DNA of 39,749 nucleotides, from positions 1 through 39,749 of the IMG/VR virus record IMGVR_UViG_3300044647_000264, one strand, 5' to 3'. The translations under genes and the position numbers were made by a program. Below, piece after piece: positions 12,916 to 20,326 of this stretch. Each line of letters begins with the position of its first letter. Within the stretch, counting starts at the first letter, position 1. Origin of the DNA: a virus. The notes beneath the pieces were generated by a model. That model worked only from the letters and a program-made list of their open reading frames with translations, searched no databases and was not told where the DNA came from.

Positions 12916-13180
12916 CGTAGATACAATTACAAACGAACTAACAGCCATCTTGTTAAAAAAACAACAAGACTACGGCTCATTTAATATAGCCCACGCTCCA
13001 GGCGGGGCTATGAATGGACTACGAGTTAGGATGCATGACAAGTTGGCCAGGCTAAATAACCTAGTAGATACAGGCAACACGCCGAACTATGAGTCAGTCG
13101 AAGACACTCTTATAGACCTGGCTAACTATGCTATAATAGGACTATTGGTACAAAGAGGACAGTGGAAAGGCACAGATTAA
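12899..13180 (+). CDS. DUF1599 / Nmad1-like protein, 93 aa
   Basis: A 93-aa protein with the pattern KKQQDYGSFN...MHDKLARLNNLVDTG...ESVEDTLIDLANYAIIG. This resembles the small DUF1599 or 'nucleotide modification associated domain 1' proteins of phages, with a helical bundle related to MazG-type pyrophosphatases: E-D-x-x-x-D residues in the second helix (Glu-Asp-Thr-Leu-Ile-Asp) are likely metal ligands. It may act on nucleotides. It lies between replication genes and the sigma-like gene. The family call is moderate; no modified-base pathway is otherwise visible. Confidence 0.6.
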   Translation: MKNPGDVDTITNELTAILLKKQQDYGSFNIAHAPGGAMNGLRVRMHDKLARLNNLVDTGNTPNYESVEDTLIDLANYAIIGLLVQRGQWKGTD

Positions 13181-13183
13181 AGT

Positions 13184-13840
13184 ATGAGTGAGGAATGGGT
13201 ACAAGAATATCAGTTGCTTGTATCCTCCCTTGCCTCCGAGTATTCTAAAAGATATCCAATGGTTGAACCACAGGATATTAAACAAATATTATGGCTATGG
13301 TTTGTTACACATCCAGTTAAATACAAAGAATGGTCTAAGTTACCAGCCAAAGATAAAGAAAAACTAATTGCTAAATCATTACGCAACGCAGCATTAAAGC
13401 ATTGTGAAAAAGAAAAATCCCAGAAGTCAGGTTATGACTTACTTGATTTATATTATTACGACTCTTCAGTTATAGAAGCATTTTTGCCATCTATTATTGC
13501 AGGTAGTTACGAGATACCTAGCAAGATAAAAGACCTTAACTTTAAGATGGGCAAAGGCGAAATCACAGACGGAAACAACTGGCTAGTTCTACGGTCAGAT
13601 ATAGAAAAAGCATACAATCAATTAGCAGAGGCAAAACAAAATATTTTAAGGCTACGATTTACGGTAGATAACTGCGAGTGGAATGAGTTAGGCAAAGAAT
13701 TAAATACATCTGCTGATGGTGCACGTATGCGAGTTACCCGTGCAGTTAATTCTTTAGTCAGACATCTAGGTGGATGGCGAACATATGTGGATATGGATAA
13801 CATAGAGACAGAAGAAGATGATGAGCCAAGAGAATCCTAA
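13184..13840 (+). CDS. Sigma-70-like / region-4 helix-turn-helix protein, 218 aa
   Basis: Likely redirects host RNA polymerase. The N-terminal part (LASEYSKRYPMVEPQDIKQI, then LWLWFVTHPVKYKEW) resembles sigma region 2. The C-terminal part (QLAEAKQNILRLRFTVDNCE, WNELGKELNTSADGARMRVT, RAVNSLVRHL; about 146-195) has the form of a region-4 helix-turn-helix. At 218 aa it fits an extracytoplasmic-function-sized sigma factor. It lies three genes before WhiB, and the phage has no polymerase of its own. It is the best candidate for switching on the late arm. An alternative reading is a general HTH regulator. The C-terminus is acidic and overlaps the next gene. Confidence 0.65.
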   Translation: MSEEWVQEYQLLVSSLASEYSKRYPMVEPQDIKQILWLWFVTHPVKYKEWSKLPAKDKEKLIAKSLRNAALKHCEKEKSQKSGYDLLDLYYYDSSVIEAFLPSIIAGSYEIPSKIKDLNFKMGKGEITDGNNWLVLRSDIEKAYNQLAEAKQNILRLRFTVDNCEWNELGKELNTSADGARMRVTRAVNSLVRHLGGWRTYVDMDNIETEEDDEPRES

Positions 13841-14063
13841 AGAGATAAAAGATTTATTTAAAAAAGATTACAGCAACGCTATGGACCTGCGTGGTAATCC
13901 AATAGGAGATATCTGTGTGTGTGGTTCAGAACTATTTACCGCTATAGTAGCCTTTGAAAGCGGAGAGATAGCCTTCTATTTTCTAGATGGTGAGTGTGTT
14001 AGTTGTGGTTCATTAGTCACTTTACCTACACCAATAGATGACATAGGATTGGATTGCGACTAA
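13818..14063 (+). CDS. Small zinc-binding protein, 81 aa
   Basis: Starts at ATG 13818 (a second ATG follows directly) within the end of the sigma-like gene. The 81-aa product has CVCGSE and, 25 residues later, CVSCGS, likely one zinc site between beta strands (LFTAIVAFESGEIAFYFLDG). It ends in an acidic tail. It is coupled by TAATG to an FmdB-type ribbon protein. Function unknown. Confidence 0.65.
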   Translation: MMSQENPKEIKDLFKKDYSNAMDLRGNPIGDICVCGSELFTAIVAFESGEIAFYFLDGECVSCGSLVTLPTPIDDIGLDCD

Positions 14064-14224
14064 TGCCATACTATGATTTTGAATGCAAGACTTGCACAGT
14101 AGTAACAGAAACTAATGATTCTGCTGCACCATTTTGTACCTCTTGCGGAAATATTATGATTCGTATATGGTCCTCTACACCAGTACACTTTAAGGGAAGT
14201 GGCTTCTATTCAACAGGAGGATAA
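14063..14224 (+). CDS. FmdB-type zinc ribbon protein, 53 aa
   Basis: A 53-aa product of the form MPYYDFECKTCTVVTETND...CTSCGN...STPVHFKGSGFYSTGG. The N-terminal Y-D-F-x-C-x-x-C, the second CxxC and the 'FKGSGFY-T' end are the signature of the FmdB putative regulatory protein family. In bacteria these are small zinc ribbons, some tied to transcription. The start and end are both TAATG overlaps, so translation is coupled to the 81-aa gene before and the WhiB gene after. Together these look like a regulatory set. Confidence 0.85.
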   Translation: MPYYDFECKTCTVVTETNDSAAPFCTSCGNIMIRIWSSTPVHFKGSGFYSTGG

Positions 14225-14508
14225 TGAGATTTAGTGATACGCCAGCATGTCTTGGTATTGATGTAGAATTATTTTTTACTGAAGAAAAAGGTAACTATCC
14301 TTATCTTAATCACGTTAAAAGAATTTGTAGTACTTGCCCAGTACAAGTCGAGTGCTATGATTATGCAATAGATAACCTAGTCCATGGAATATGGGCAGGA
14401 ACTACTATGGAAGAAAGGAATAGATATAGAAGTAAGCATGGAATAATTGGTAAAACAGTTCTTCCTGCATCTATGTTTATTGATGTGACTTATGAGCAAA
14501 CTGTCTGA
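14224..14508 (+). CDS. WhiB-family Fe-S transcription regulator, 94 aa
   Basis: Has the four Cys of the family: C9, C35, C38 and C44 (ICSTCPVQVEC), which hold a 4Fe-4S cluster, followed by the GIWAGTTMEERNRYR beta-turn and basic segment. It has 94 aa, normal for WhiB. These proteins bind the sigma factor of host RNA polymerase and are confined to Actinobacteria and their phages, so this gene identifies the host phylum. Known phage WhiB proteins can repress host WhiB2 and alter septation or exclude other phages; here the target is unknown. It overlaps the last gene of the arm by 17 bases. Confidence 0.95.
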   Translation: MRFSDTPACLGIDVELFFTEEKGNYPYLNHVKRICSTCPVQVECYDYAIDNLVHGIWAGTTMEERNRYRSKHGIIGKTVLPASMFIDVTYEQTV

Positions 14509-14875
14509 CTTTGATTTAGACCTATCAGTAGGACATGAAGGTGAGTCGTTAGTTAATCAACTACTAACTAATGGCAAAACCATAGAAGTTAAAACAGATT
14601 TAAAGTGGAAGAATACTGGTAACTTATATATAGAAACTGTGTGCTGGTCACACAACAATGAAGAGTGGTATCCATCTGGTATCTCTTCAACTAAGGCTGA
14701 GTACTGGGCATTTGTATTAGAAGGAACTGTATTGATAGTACCAATAGAACATTTACGGCGTGCCCTTACCTTGTATGGCCATCCAATTACCTGTAACATA
14801 GAACCTAATCCGTCAAAGGGCTATCTGATACGACCAGATAAAATCCTCCAAGTGGTGCAAGAGTTATCTAAGTAG
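14492..14875 (+). CDS. PD-(D/E)XK nuclease-like protein, 127 aa
   Basis: The last gene of the early arm. GHEGESLVNQLL (Glu16/Glu18), TIEVKTD with Glu32 and Lys34, and a following WKNTGNLYIE segment make the E...ExK core of a PD-(D/E)XK fold. YPSGISSTKAEYWAF and VLIVPIEHLRRAL continue the typical alpha/beta core. It could be a DNA endonuclease or a host-DNA degrading enzyme. The usual first acidic motif is not clear, so activity is uncertain. It ends 27 bases before the convergent terminator. Confidence 0.65.
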   Translation: MSKLSDFDLDLSVGHEGESLVNQLLTNGKTIEVKTDLKWKNTGNLYIETVCWSHNNEEWYPSGISSTKAEYWAFVLEGTVLIVPIEHLRRALTLYGHPITCNIEPNPSKGYLIRPDKILQVVQELSK

Positions 14876-14901
14876 AGGGGAACTGCTTAGAAAACAAGAA
14901 A

Positions 14902-14939
14902 AGCCCCCGCTTTCTAGTATCTCTACTAGGGCGGGGGTT
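14902..14939. terminator. Convergent hairpin terminator between the two arms
   Basis: CCCCCGC (14904-14910) pairs with GCGGGGG (14931-14937), extended by an A-T and a G-T pair. An inner stem CTAGTA/TACTAG (14914-14919 and 14924-14929) caps it. On the - strand it is followed by CTTTTCTTGTTTTC, and on the + strand by TTATTC. It sits where the early (+) and late (-) arms meet, so it probably stops both. Confidence 0.85.
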
Positions 14940-14980
14940 ATTCATGTCTATAAAGGGCGTTTAAAGCCCAATTAAAGGTG

Positions 14981-15193
14981 TTACTTTGAGCCGATACCGT
15001 ATTCCTTTTCGGTCTTGTCTGCCCATTTAGCCAATGGTGCGGCTAATGCGCCGATTAGAATAGCCTGCTCTGGTGCTAGGTCAGCAGCAAGGGCTAGTCC
15101 CATAGTGATTGCTGATGCTAATACTGCACGAAGATAAGACTTGACTGCAGCCCTAGTCTTCTTGCTCTTTAACTTAGCGATTAAATCTTTCAT
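14981..15193 (-). CDS. Holin-like membrane protein, 70 aa
   Basis: The start is ATG at 15193, set by GAAGGAGAACAA just upstream, inside the endolysin gene; the open frame further upstream is not used. The 70-aa product has a basic N-terminus (MKDLIAKLKSKKTRAAVKSY), a membrane span at about 20-40 (AVLASAITMGLALAADL), a second weaker hydrophobic helix (ILIGALAAPLAKW) and a charged end. It is the last gene of the late arm and is coupled by ATGA to the endolysin, the usual holin position. It would form the membrane lesion at lysis. The call rests on context and topology. Confidence 0.7.
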   Translation of the reverse strand: MKDLIAKLKSKKTRAAVKSYLRAVLASAITMGLALAADLAPEQAILIGALAAPLAKWADKTEKEYGIGSK

Positions 15194-15636
15194 TTGTTCT
15201 CCTTCTTTGGCAGTGGCTTTATCGAGGCTACTACCTTGTTGAGTGTTGGTGCTTTTCCCATCCAAGGAAACCAAGGTGATGTATCTTTACCGCAGTTTTC
15301 TTTTATGGAAATATGTATATGTTTATTATGTTTGTTGGAACCAGTATACTCCCTGTCACCTTTTTCGGCTGACCAGATTCTACCTTTAAATATTAAATAC
15401 TTTACACGGTTATCAGATTTAAGGTGTGCATACACCTCATGGCAGTTAATGTCATTGTCTGGGTCATGAGTTAAGTCAACTGCATACCCAGTGTTATGGT
15501 CTGAGTTAGGACTCTGTTTTAAATGAGCAGCAGATGGTAGTAGACCATCGCTTGCTTTCTTCCGCTTCGGTCTTAACGCTGTCGCTTGGCGCAATACAGC
15601 AATCGCAGCAGGTGTGGCTTTCTTTGCAACAGTCAT
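15190..15636 (-). CDS. Endolysin, M15 / D-Ala-D-Ala peptidase-like, 148 aa
   Basis: Likely a zinc peptidase that cuts peptide cross-bridges of the cell wall. SDHNTGYAVDL gives His47 and Asp54, and NKHIHIS gives His106 and His108: the HxxxxxxD...HxH set of M15/VanY-like enzymes. INCHEVYAHLKSD and YLIFKGRIWS fill the core. It has a basic N-terminus and no signal peptide, so a holin would be needed. The C-terminal PWFPWMGKAP and Lys-rich tail may bind wall polymers. It overlaps the holin-like gene by ATGA. A separate exported transglycosylase sits in the early arm. Confidence 0.87.
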   Translation of the reverse strand: MTVAKKATPAAIAVLRQATALRPKRKKASDGLLPSAAHLKQSPNSDHNTGYAVDLTHDPDNDINCHEVYAHLKSDNRVKYLIFKGRIWSAEKGDREYTGSNKHNKHIHISIKENCGKDTSPWFPWMGKAPTLNKVVASIKPLPKKENK

Positions 15637-15639
15637 TGT

Positions 15640-16218
15640 TCACTTCTTTCTTATCCATACTTGCCATCCCTTACGAATTATTTCAATATCATTTTTATGT
15701 TTTGCCAGCCAAGCATCTATTGCTGGCTTAGGGTTTTTGTCTGTGCCATCAGGATGGTCCCACTCATAATCATCAAAGGCCATAATACCACCTGGTTTAA
15801 GTAAATCCCAGCATAGGTCGGCATCTAGTGTTACTGATTCAGGCAGATGGTCTCCATCAATATAGATAAAATCATACTTAAGTTCACGGTGTTCTCTTAA
15901 CCAGTCCGCACTAAATGCTTTATGTATTTGAACCTTTGCACCATGCTTTGTTACTTGTTCTCTATAAGCCTCTTGTATATCATCCCAGTCATAGACTGAC
16001 TCATGTGGTAAATTGCCACACCAAGGGTCTACATCTACTAGCAATGATGATGAGTCAGTAAGTATATTCTTTAGTAACCATGCTGAACAATTGCCAGTAA
16101 AGACACCTATCTGTAGGAATCTAAGATTTTTCTTACCTTTGAACTCCGCTAACCCTACCTCAAAATCAATATTGGTATTGTTATCGTAAAACCATTTAGG
16201 AAAATTATTTGCTTTCAT
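15640..16218 (-). CDS. Class I SAM-dependent methyltransferase, 192 aa
   Basis: The Rossmann motif I is LQIGVFTGNCSAWLL (35-49). The acidic residue after strand 2 is in VDVDPW (61-66), and strand 4 DFIYIDGDH (116-124) is followed by KPGGIMAFDDYEW. This matches the methyltransferase-24 type seen in phages and in sugar/lipid methylation. No DNA methyltransferase motif (DPPY/NPPF or PC) is seen, so a small-molecule, glycan or protein substrate is more likely. It sits within the tail/lysis end of the late arm, between two membrane proteins and the endolysin. The substrate is unknown. Confidence 0.87.
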   Translation of the reverse strand: MKANNFPKWFYDNNTNIDFEVGLAEFKGKKNLRFLQIGVFTGNCSAWLLKNILTDSSSLLVDVDPWCGNLPHESVYDWDDIQEAYREQVTKHGAKVQIHKAFSADWLREHRELKYDFIYIDGDHLPESVTLDADLCWDLLKPGGIMAFDDYEWDHPDGTDKNPKPAIDAWLAKHKNDIEIIRKGWQVWIRKK

Positions 16219-16417
16219 TTTTAAACGCTTCTATTACAAACGTGGTTAAAAATTCAACCTTCTCTTCTAGCCTGTTGACCTGGTCCTTGACACTTGAGCC
16301 TCCATTGGGGCGAAGTTCTGACAAATAGTGTTTAACTAAGTGTCTTACTCCTATAGCCAATGCTCCAATTAAAGTGGTAATTGATACTGCAAGTGCAGCC
16401 CAGTCAGCAGGTGTCAT
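16205..16417 (-). CDS. Small membrane protein with coiled-coil tail, 70 aa
   Basis: The N-terminal span at about 5-27 (DWAALAVSITTLIGALAIGV) is followed by HLVKHYLSELRPNGGSSVKD and a coiled coil (QVNRLEEKVEFLTTFVIEAF). This layout (span, LRPNGGSS-type linker, heptad tail) is common in actinophages just after tail genes and is often called a holin or spanin-like membrane protein. It begins 4 bases after the nozzle-like gene and overlaps the methyltransferase by 14 bases. It is the second holin candidate of the genome. Confidence 0.75.
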   Translation of the reverse strand: MTPADWAALAVSITTLIGALAIGVRHLVKHYLSELRPNGGSSVKDQVNRLEEKVEFLTTFVIEAFKNESK

Positions 16418-16421
16418 GTCA

Positions 16422-18617
16422 TTATACCGTTCTAATAGTTATCTCAATTACTCCGCCAAACCCATCAAACCTTTTATCAGGTGGAGTCATGCGTGTAAAG
16501 GAGATTTGCTCAATAACTACTTGACGACTTTCGCCAGTAGTAAGGTCTTGCCAAGTAACAACATCGCCATTCTCTTCAACATTCTCTAGTAGTTGTAGTC
16601 GTGTTAATGCCTTACCTTCATAACCAGATACAACATTGTATCTATCTGTTTCTATATCAAAGCAGTAAACAGGGAACTGCATAATTCTTTGTCTAGGTGT
16701 AGCAATAGTAGCCTTTGCTTGATAGCCCTTAAATATAGGACCTTTAGTAGTATCAGTAGTATCACGATTAAAAAGAAACTTATAGGCTACATACTCTTGG
16801 GCTGTATCAGGATTGTTGGTACCAACCTCAACTGCTGTTACTCCAGCCTCATAGGTAATATGGTCATACTCTGTACCATCTTTATCTACGGATTCTAATG
16901 TTAATGAACCATAATCAAAGTTACCACGAGCAAGTAATCGTTTGAAGTTCTTTGGCTCTAGTGTTCCATAACGAATATAACCTGTAGTTATATATCCAGT
17001 TGATGCTAAAGTAGAGGCTGCTTCAATATAAGAATAACCAGGCTTACCAACAAAACCAGCAGTCACTGCAGTAGATGCAATAGTTCCTGATGTTGTGGTT
17101 GTAAAAGTAATTGTATTTGTAGTTACTGAAGTGATAGTCCAGTTGCCATCTAGGGCCGCATCTACTCCAATAACATAGATAACATCTCCAGCCACATAAC
17201 CGTGAGCAGCAGATGTAATGGTTGCTGTAGTTGTAGTGCGTTCTTTATTAGTTACTGACTTCTGGTCAACTGCTTCTGTGCAAAATGCTAGCCTGTTAGT
17301 CTCACCTAAAAATGCACAAGATGTAGTTTCTACACCAGATACACCTGTGTAGTAGATGTCATTAGCATAAGCAAAGCGCAAAGTTTCTATCTCATTACCT
17401 AGGTCTATGCGAACAACTCCAGGCTCACCAGCCACACTGGTTGCACACCATACGAATCTATCCCTTGCAGCAAAGTCATAGCAAGGCTGAGTAGTTTCTA
17501 CAATAAGTGGACCATAGTTTATAGAACCATCTTGGTCAGATACAACTGCTGCACGAATTCCCTTGGTTGTGCCTATCATCATATAACCTAGATAATAGTA
17601 AATCTTATGTATCTTCTCACCAACTGGCATCTCTGCTGCAGTAATGGCTGTAGTAAGAGTAGGCATAACACCTGCTGTGTTAAGAGTAAACTTAAATATA
17701 AAGGATTGAATACCACTATAACCTGCAACATAAATAGCAGCGCCAGATTCTGTAATAGAGGTAAACACTATACTTGTATCTGAGTGAGTATATACAGCAG
17801 TAGGTAATGAAGATGCTGATGAAGAAAACTCATAGATTTTATTATTAGCAGCCATAACAATACGGTCTTTGACATACTCCATAACCGCATTGGTTACTGT
17901 AATACCAGCAGCAGTAAACATCTGAGTTGCTGCAGTAGTTGAATCTTCTGTTAATAATTTCTTATTAACCTCTAGTTTACCAGATGGGCCAGTGTCATTG
18001 GTTACCCAAAAAGCATTAACACCATCATCACAGATACCATAAACCTTGTCATCTGCACCAGCATTGTAGTCAATGTAATGTGTTTCAACACCACTAGAAT
18101 CAATCTTATCTACATCATAACCATCGTGTAGTAGTACTCCATTGGTAGTACCCCACTTAATAGAACGTAATTGCTGTAGTGAACGGCCATTATTTGTATC
18201 AATTGGGTGTGTGGTTACATGCCCTACGCTAACATCTTTGAGTAAAGTTGCCTCACCCTTAGTCCAGACATTAACATTCTTGCTATCAGTAAACCTATGC
18301 GCTGTAATCTCACCAGCAGATGGGTCATAGAACTTAATGCCAGTACCACCATGGAATGATGATTGACTTCTTAGCCACCAACCAGTAAGTGATTGCTCAC
18401 CTGGCTCTGCACTATTGTCAAACTTATCCTTGTTATAAGGTGCTGTTTGCCTAGTGTATGGGCGTGCATCACTAATTGCATAGAAGAATGGTTGCCCACC
18501 TACGGCTACATCATATGAGTCAGATGTATTCTGCCAGTAGGTACTTGTAGATACGATGCCGACATCAACAGCAATTGCACGTTCTGCACGACCTTCGGTT
18601 ATATCACGACCAGCCAC
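16422..18617 (-). CDS. Large tail protein, nozzle/beta-propeller-like, 731 aa
   Basis: Starts at GTG 18617 after AAGGAGCACT. The 731-aa protein is made of short repeating beta strands with internal patterns such as GxxxVYGICDDG, YVKDRIVMAANNKIYEF, AAIYVAGYSGIQSFIFKF and YYLGYMMIGTTKGIRAAVV, as in beta-propellers. Podoviral nozzle proteins (T7 gp12, P22 gp10 type) contain such a fold, and no tape measure or tail-tube gene is present, so a nozzle is a good guess. Residues about 461-524 form an inserted small beta domain (ITSAAHGYVAGDVIYVIGVD). It could also be a receptor-binding tail protein. Confidence 0.65.
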   Translation of the reverse strand: MAGRDITEGRAERAIAVDVGIVSTSTYWQNTSDSYDVAVGGQPFFYAISDARPYTRQTAPYNKDKFDNSAEPGEQSLTGWWLRSQSSFHGGTGIKFYDPSAGEITAHRFTDSKNVNVWTKGEATLLKDVSVGHVTTHPIDTNNGRSLQQLRSIKWGTTNGVLLHDGYDVDKIDSSGVETHYIDYNAGADDKVYGICDDGVNAFWVTNDTGPSGKLEVNKKLLTEDSTTAATQMFTAAGITVTNAVMEYVKDRIVMAANNKIYEFSSSASSLPTAVYTHSDTSIVFTSITESGAAIYVAGYSGIQSFIFKFTLNTAGVMPTLTTAITAAEMPVGEKIHKIYYYLGYMMIGTTKGIRAAVVSDQDGSINYGPLIVETTQPCYDFAARDRFVWCATSVAGEPGVVRIDLGNEIETLRFAYANDIYYTGVSGVETTSCAFLGETNRLAFCTEAVDQKSVTNKERTTTTATITSAAHGYVAGDVIYVIGVDAALDGNWTITSVTTNTITFTTTTSGTIASTAVTAGFVGKPGYSYIEAASTLASTGYITTGYIRYGTLEPKNFKRLLARGNFDYGSLTLESVDKDGTEYDHITYEAGVTAVEVGTNNPDTAQEYVAYKFLFNRDTTDTTKGPIFKGYQAKATIATPRQRIMQFPVYCFDIETDRYNVVSGYEGKALTRLQLLENVEENGDVVTWQDLTTGESRQVVIEQISFTRMTPPDKRFDGFGGVIEITIRTV

Positions 18618-18652
18618 AGTGCTCCTTAATTAAGAATTGATTAAAATAATAT

Positions 18653-19927
18653 TTAAGCCCAACTTACGTTGCCAGTACCAGCAGTAAATTTCTTATATGA
18701 GTAAGAGCCGTCAGTTCCTGTAGCATCCGCAGTAAGACCTGCGCCTACAGTTATGGAACCAGCAGAAGTTAACCAGCGAAGGATAACTACGCCGCTACCA
18801 CCAGAGCCGCCATCGAGTCTGCCACTACCGCCAGCAGAACCTCCGCCTCCGCCTCCGCCACCACCTGTGTTGGTAGTACCTGATGCGTTTGCAGTTGCAC
18901 CACCACCCGTGCCACCATTTGCGCCATTACTAGTAGTTCCATAAGCAGTATTATAGAAACCTGCACCTCCGCCACCACCAGCATAAGTAACAGATGAGCC
19001 TGTGATGGATGTTGCAACTCCATTACCACCTTGACCACCAGTTGAAGCACCAGTAGCATTAGCACCTACAGCACTAGCACCTCCACCGCCACCGCCAGCC
19101 TGGTTACCAGAGTCATTAGTATTGCTTCCACCTGCATAACCTTGATTGGCTGTACCTGTACCACCCGTAGAAACAGTGTTTGTTGCTCCTCTACCTGCAG
19201 CACCTCCAGAACCACCGTTGCCACCAGTATTATCTCCGTTAGCACCGTAACCACCGCCTGTTGAGGTTATTGTAGAAAATATAGAATCAGAACCTGATGT
19301 TCCATTACCAACACTTCCAGTTCTGCCAGCACCGCCACCGCCAACAGTTACTGTGTAATTAGTATTAGGATTAAGTGATAAAGCAGATTCTAAGGTTCCA
19401 CCGCCACCAGTTGCAGTTACGGTACAACGCATACCTCCAGCACCACCACCACCGCCACCTGCATTTCCTGAACCACCGCCACCAGCACCTGCAACAACAA
19501 GATAATCAATATTAATTGGAGTATTTGGAGTTACTGAACTACTTGGAGAACTTGCAACACTTGAACCTGCAATGTTATGTGCTTTTACTGTAAAGGTATA
19601 TGCTGTACCATTAGTTAATCCTGTAATAACTATTGGAGATGATGTTCCAGATTTTTTTATGTTACCTGGAGAAGAAATAACTGTATAACTTAAAATTGTA
19701 GAGCCACCATTACTTGTCGGGGCAACAAAAGATACTGACGACTCACCAGTTGCAACAGTTCCAGATACAGATGTTGGTGCTCCAGGAACTGAGATATTAG
19801 AATCTACAGGAACTATTCTTTGCACATTTGTTAAATCTATGCCAGCAACTGCTGCTGATAGTTCTGCATCTGTTGCTAATCCTGTGGCTTCATCAGCCAA
19901 ATTTGCTAGGTCTCTTGCTCTACTCAT
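18653..19927 (-). CDS. Tail adhesin with fibronectin III and glycine-rich domains, 424 aa
   Basis: Probably receptor-binding. The N-terminus SRARDLANLADEATGL is a common phage fibre anchor. Residues about 47-135 form a fibronectin type III domain (PGAPTSVSGTVATGESSVSF to SVTP). After DYLVVAGAGGGGSG a long glycine-rich domain follows, with many GGGGG runs and YTVTVGGGGAG, SIFSTITSTGGGYG and GGSGGSGVVILRW motifs. Such domains can form polyglycine-II sandwiches as in some tailed-phage adhesins. It ends FTAGTGNVSWA, the same end as the paralogue at 20327-21268. Long open frames on the opposite strand come from the Gly codons and are shadows. Confidence 0.85.
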   Translation of the reverse strand: MSRARDLANLADEATGLATDAELSAAVAGIDLTNVQRIVPVDSNISVPGAPTSVSGTVATGESSVSFVAPTSNGGSTILSYTVISSPGNIKKSGTSSPIVITGLTNGTAYTFTVKAHNIAGSSVASSPSSSVTPNTPINIDYLVVAGAGGGGSGNAGGGGGGAGGMRCTVTATGGGGTLESALSLNPNTNYTVTVGGGGAGRTGSVGNGTSGSDSIFSTITSTGGGYGANGDNTGGNGGSGGAAGRGATNTVSTGGTGTANQGYAGGSNTNDSGNQAGGGGGGASAVGANATGASTGGQGGNGVATSITGSSVTYAGGGGGAGFYNTAYGTTSNGANGGTGGGATANASGTTNTGGGGGGGGGSAGGSGRLDGGSGGSGVVILRWLTSAGSITVGAGLTADATGTDGSYSYKKFTAGTGNVSWA

Positions 19928-20306
19928 TTGGGATTACTTCTCTCCAAGATAGGTCATCCTCTGACCAGTAGTAGAACTTACCTTCTGTTATAGGCATAGG
20001 GGTAGGTGCTTGCCATTGGCAAGTAGCCTCATCTAATACCCAAGAGTTAAAAGGTTTAGGTGCTATGAAAGCATCTCTTGCAGCATCGTAGGTAAACCCA
20101 ATGCCTGCATAGTTCTTGCGGATGTTACCATTGTAAGATGTTCTCTTACATACTTGACCTCTGAAGTTGCCATAGAATGCTTCCCAGGCCTCAGTGTTAC
20201 CACCTACCTGAGTACCATCAGTATCAGTCTGAATTATGTTTTCATCAACTCCTGTAATTACCTCAGTAACTACATTGTTGTTATCTAAGAACGCGTAGTG
20301 TGCCAC
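19920..20306 (-). CDS. Tail-fibre-associated protein, 128 aa
   Basis: A 128-aa protein of the form MAHYAFLDNNNVVTEVITGV...KNYAGIGFTYDAARDAFIAP...PFNSWVLDEATCQWQAP...YYWSEDDLSWRE. This pattern (A-x-LD-NN-VV-x-VI at the start and Y-x-W-x-E-x-x-x-x-W near the end) is a widespread family in aquatic phages, usually next to fibre genes. The role is not established; it may be a fibre tip or assembly factor. It lies between the two glycine-rich adhesins, overlapping the 424-aa one by 8 bases. Confidence 0.75.
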   Translation of the reverse strand: MAHYAFLDNNNVVTEVITGVDENIIQTDTDGTQVGGNTEAWEAFYGNFRGQVCKRTSYNGNIRKNYAGIGFTYDAARDAFIAPKPFNSWVLDEATCQWQAPTPMPITEGKFYYWSEDDLSWREVIPNE

Positions 20307-20326
20307 TATATTTTCCTTTTCTATAT

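Noticed and set aside
14981-15274. Longer N-terminus (97 aa) for the holin-like protein
   Set aside because: The strong GAAGGAGAACAA site directly before the internal ATG at 15193 and the ATGA overlap with the endolysin support the 70-aa form.
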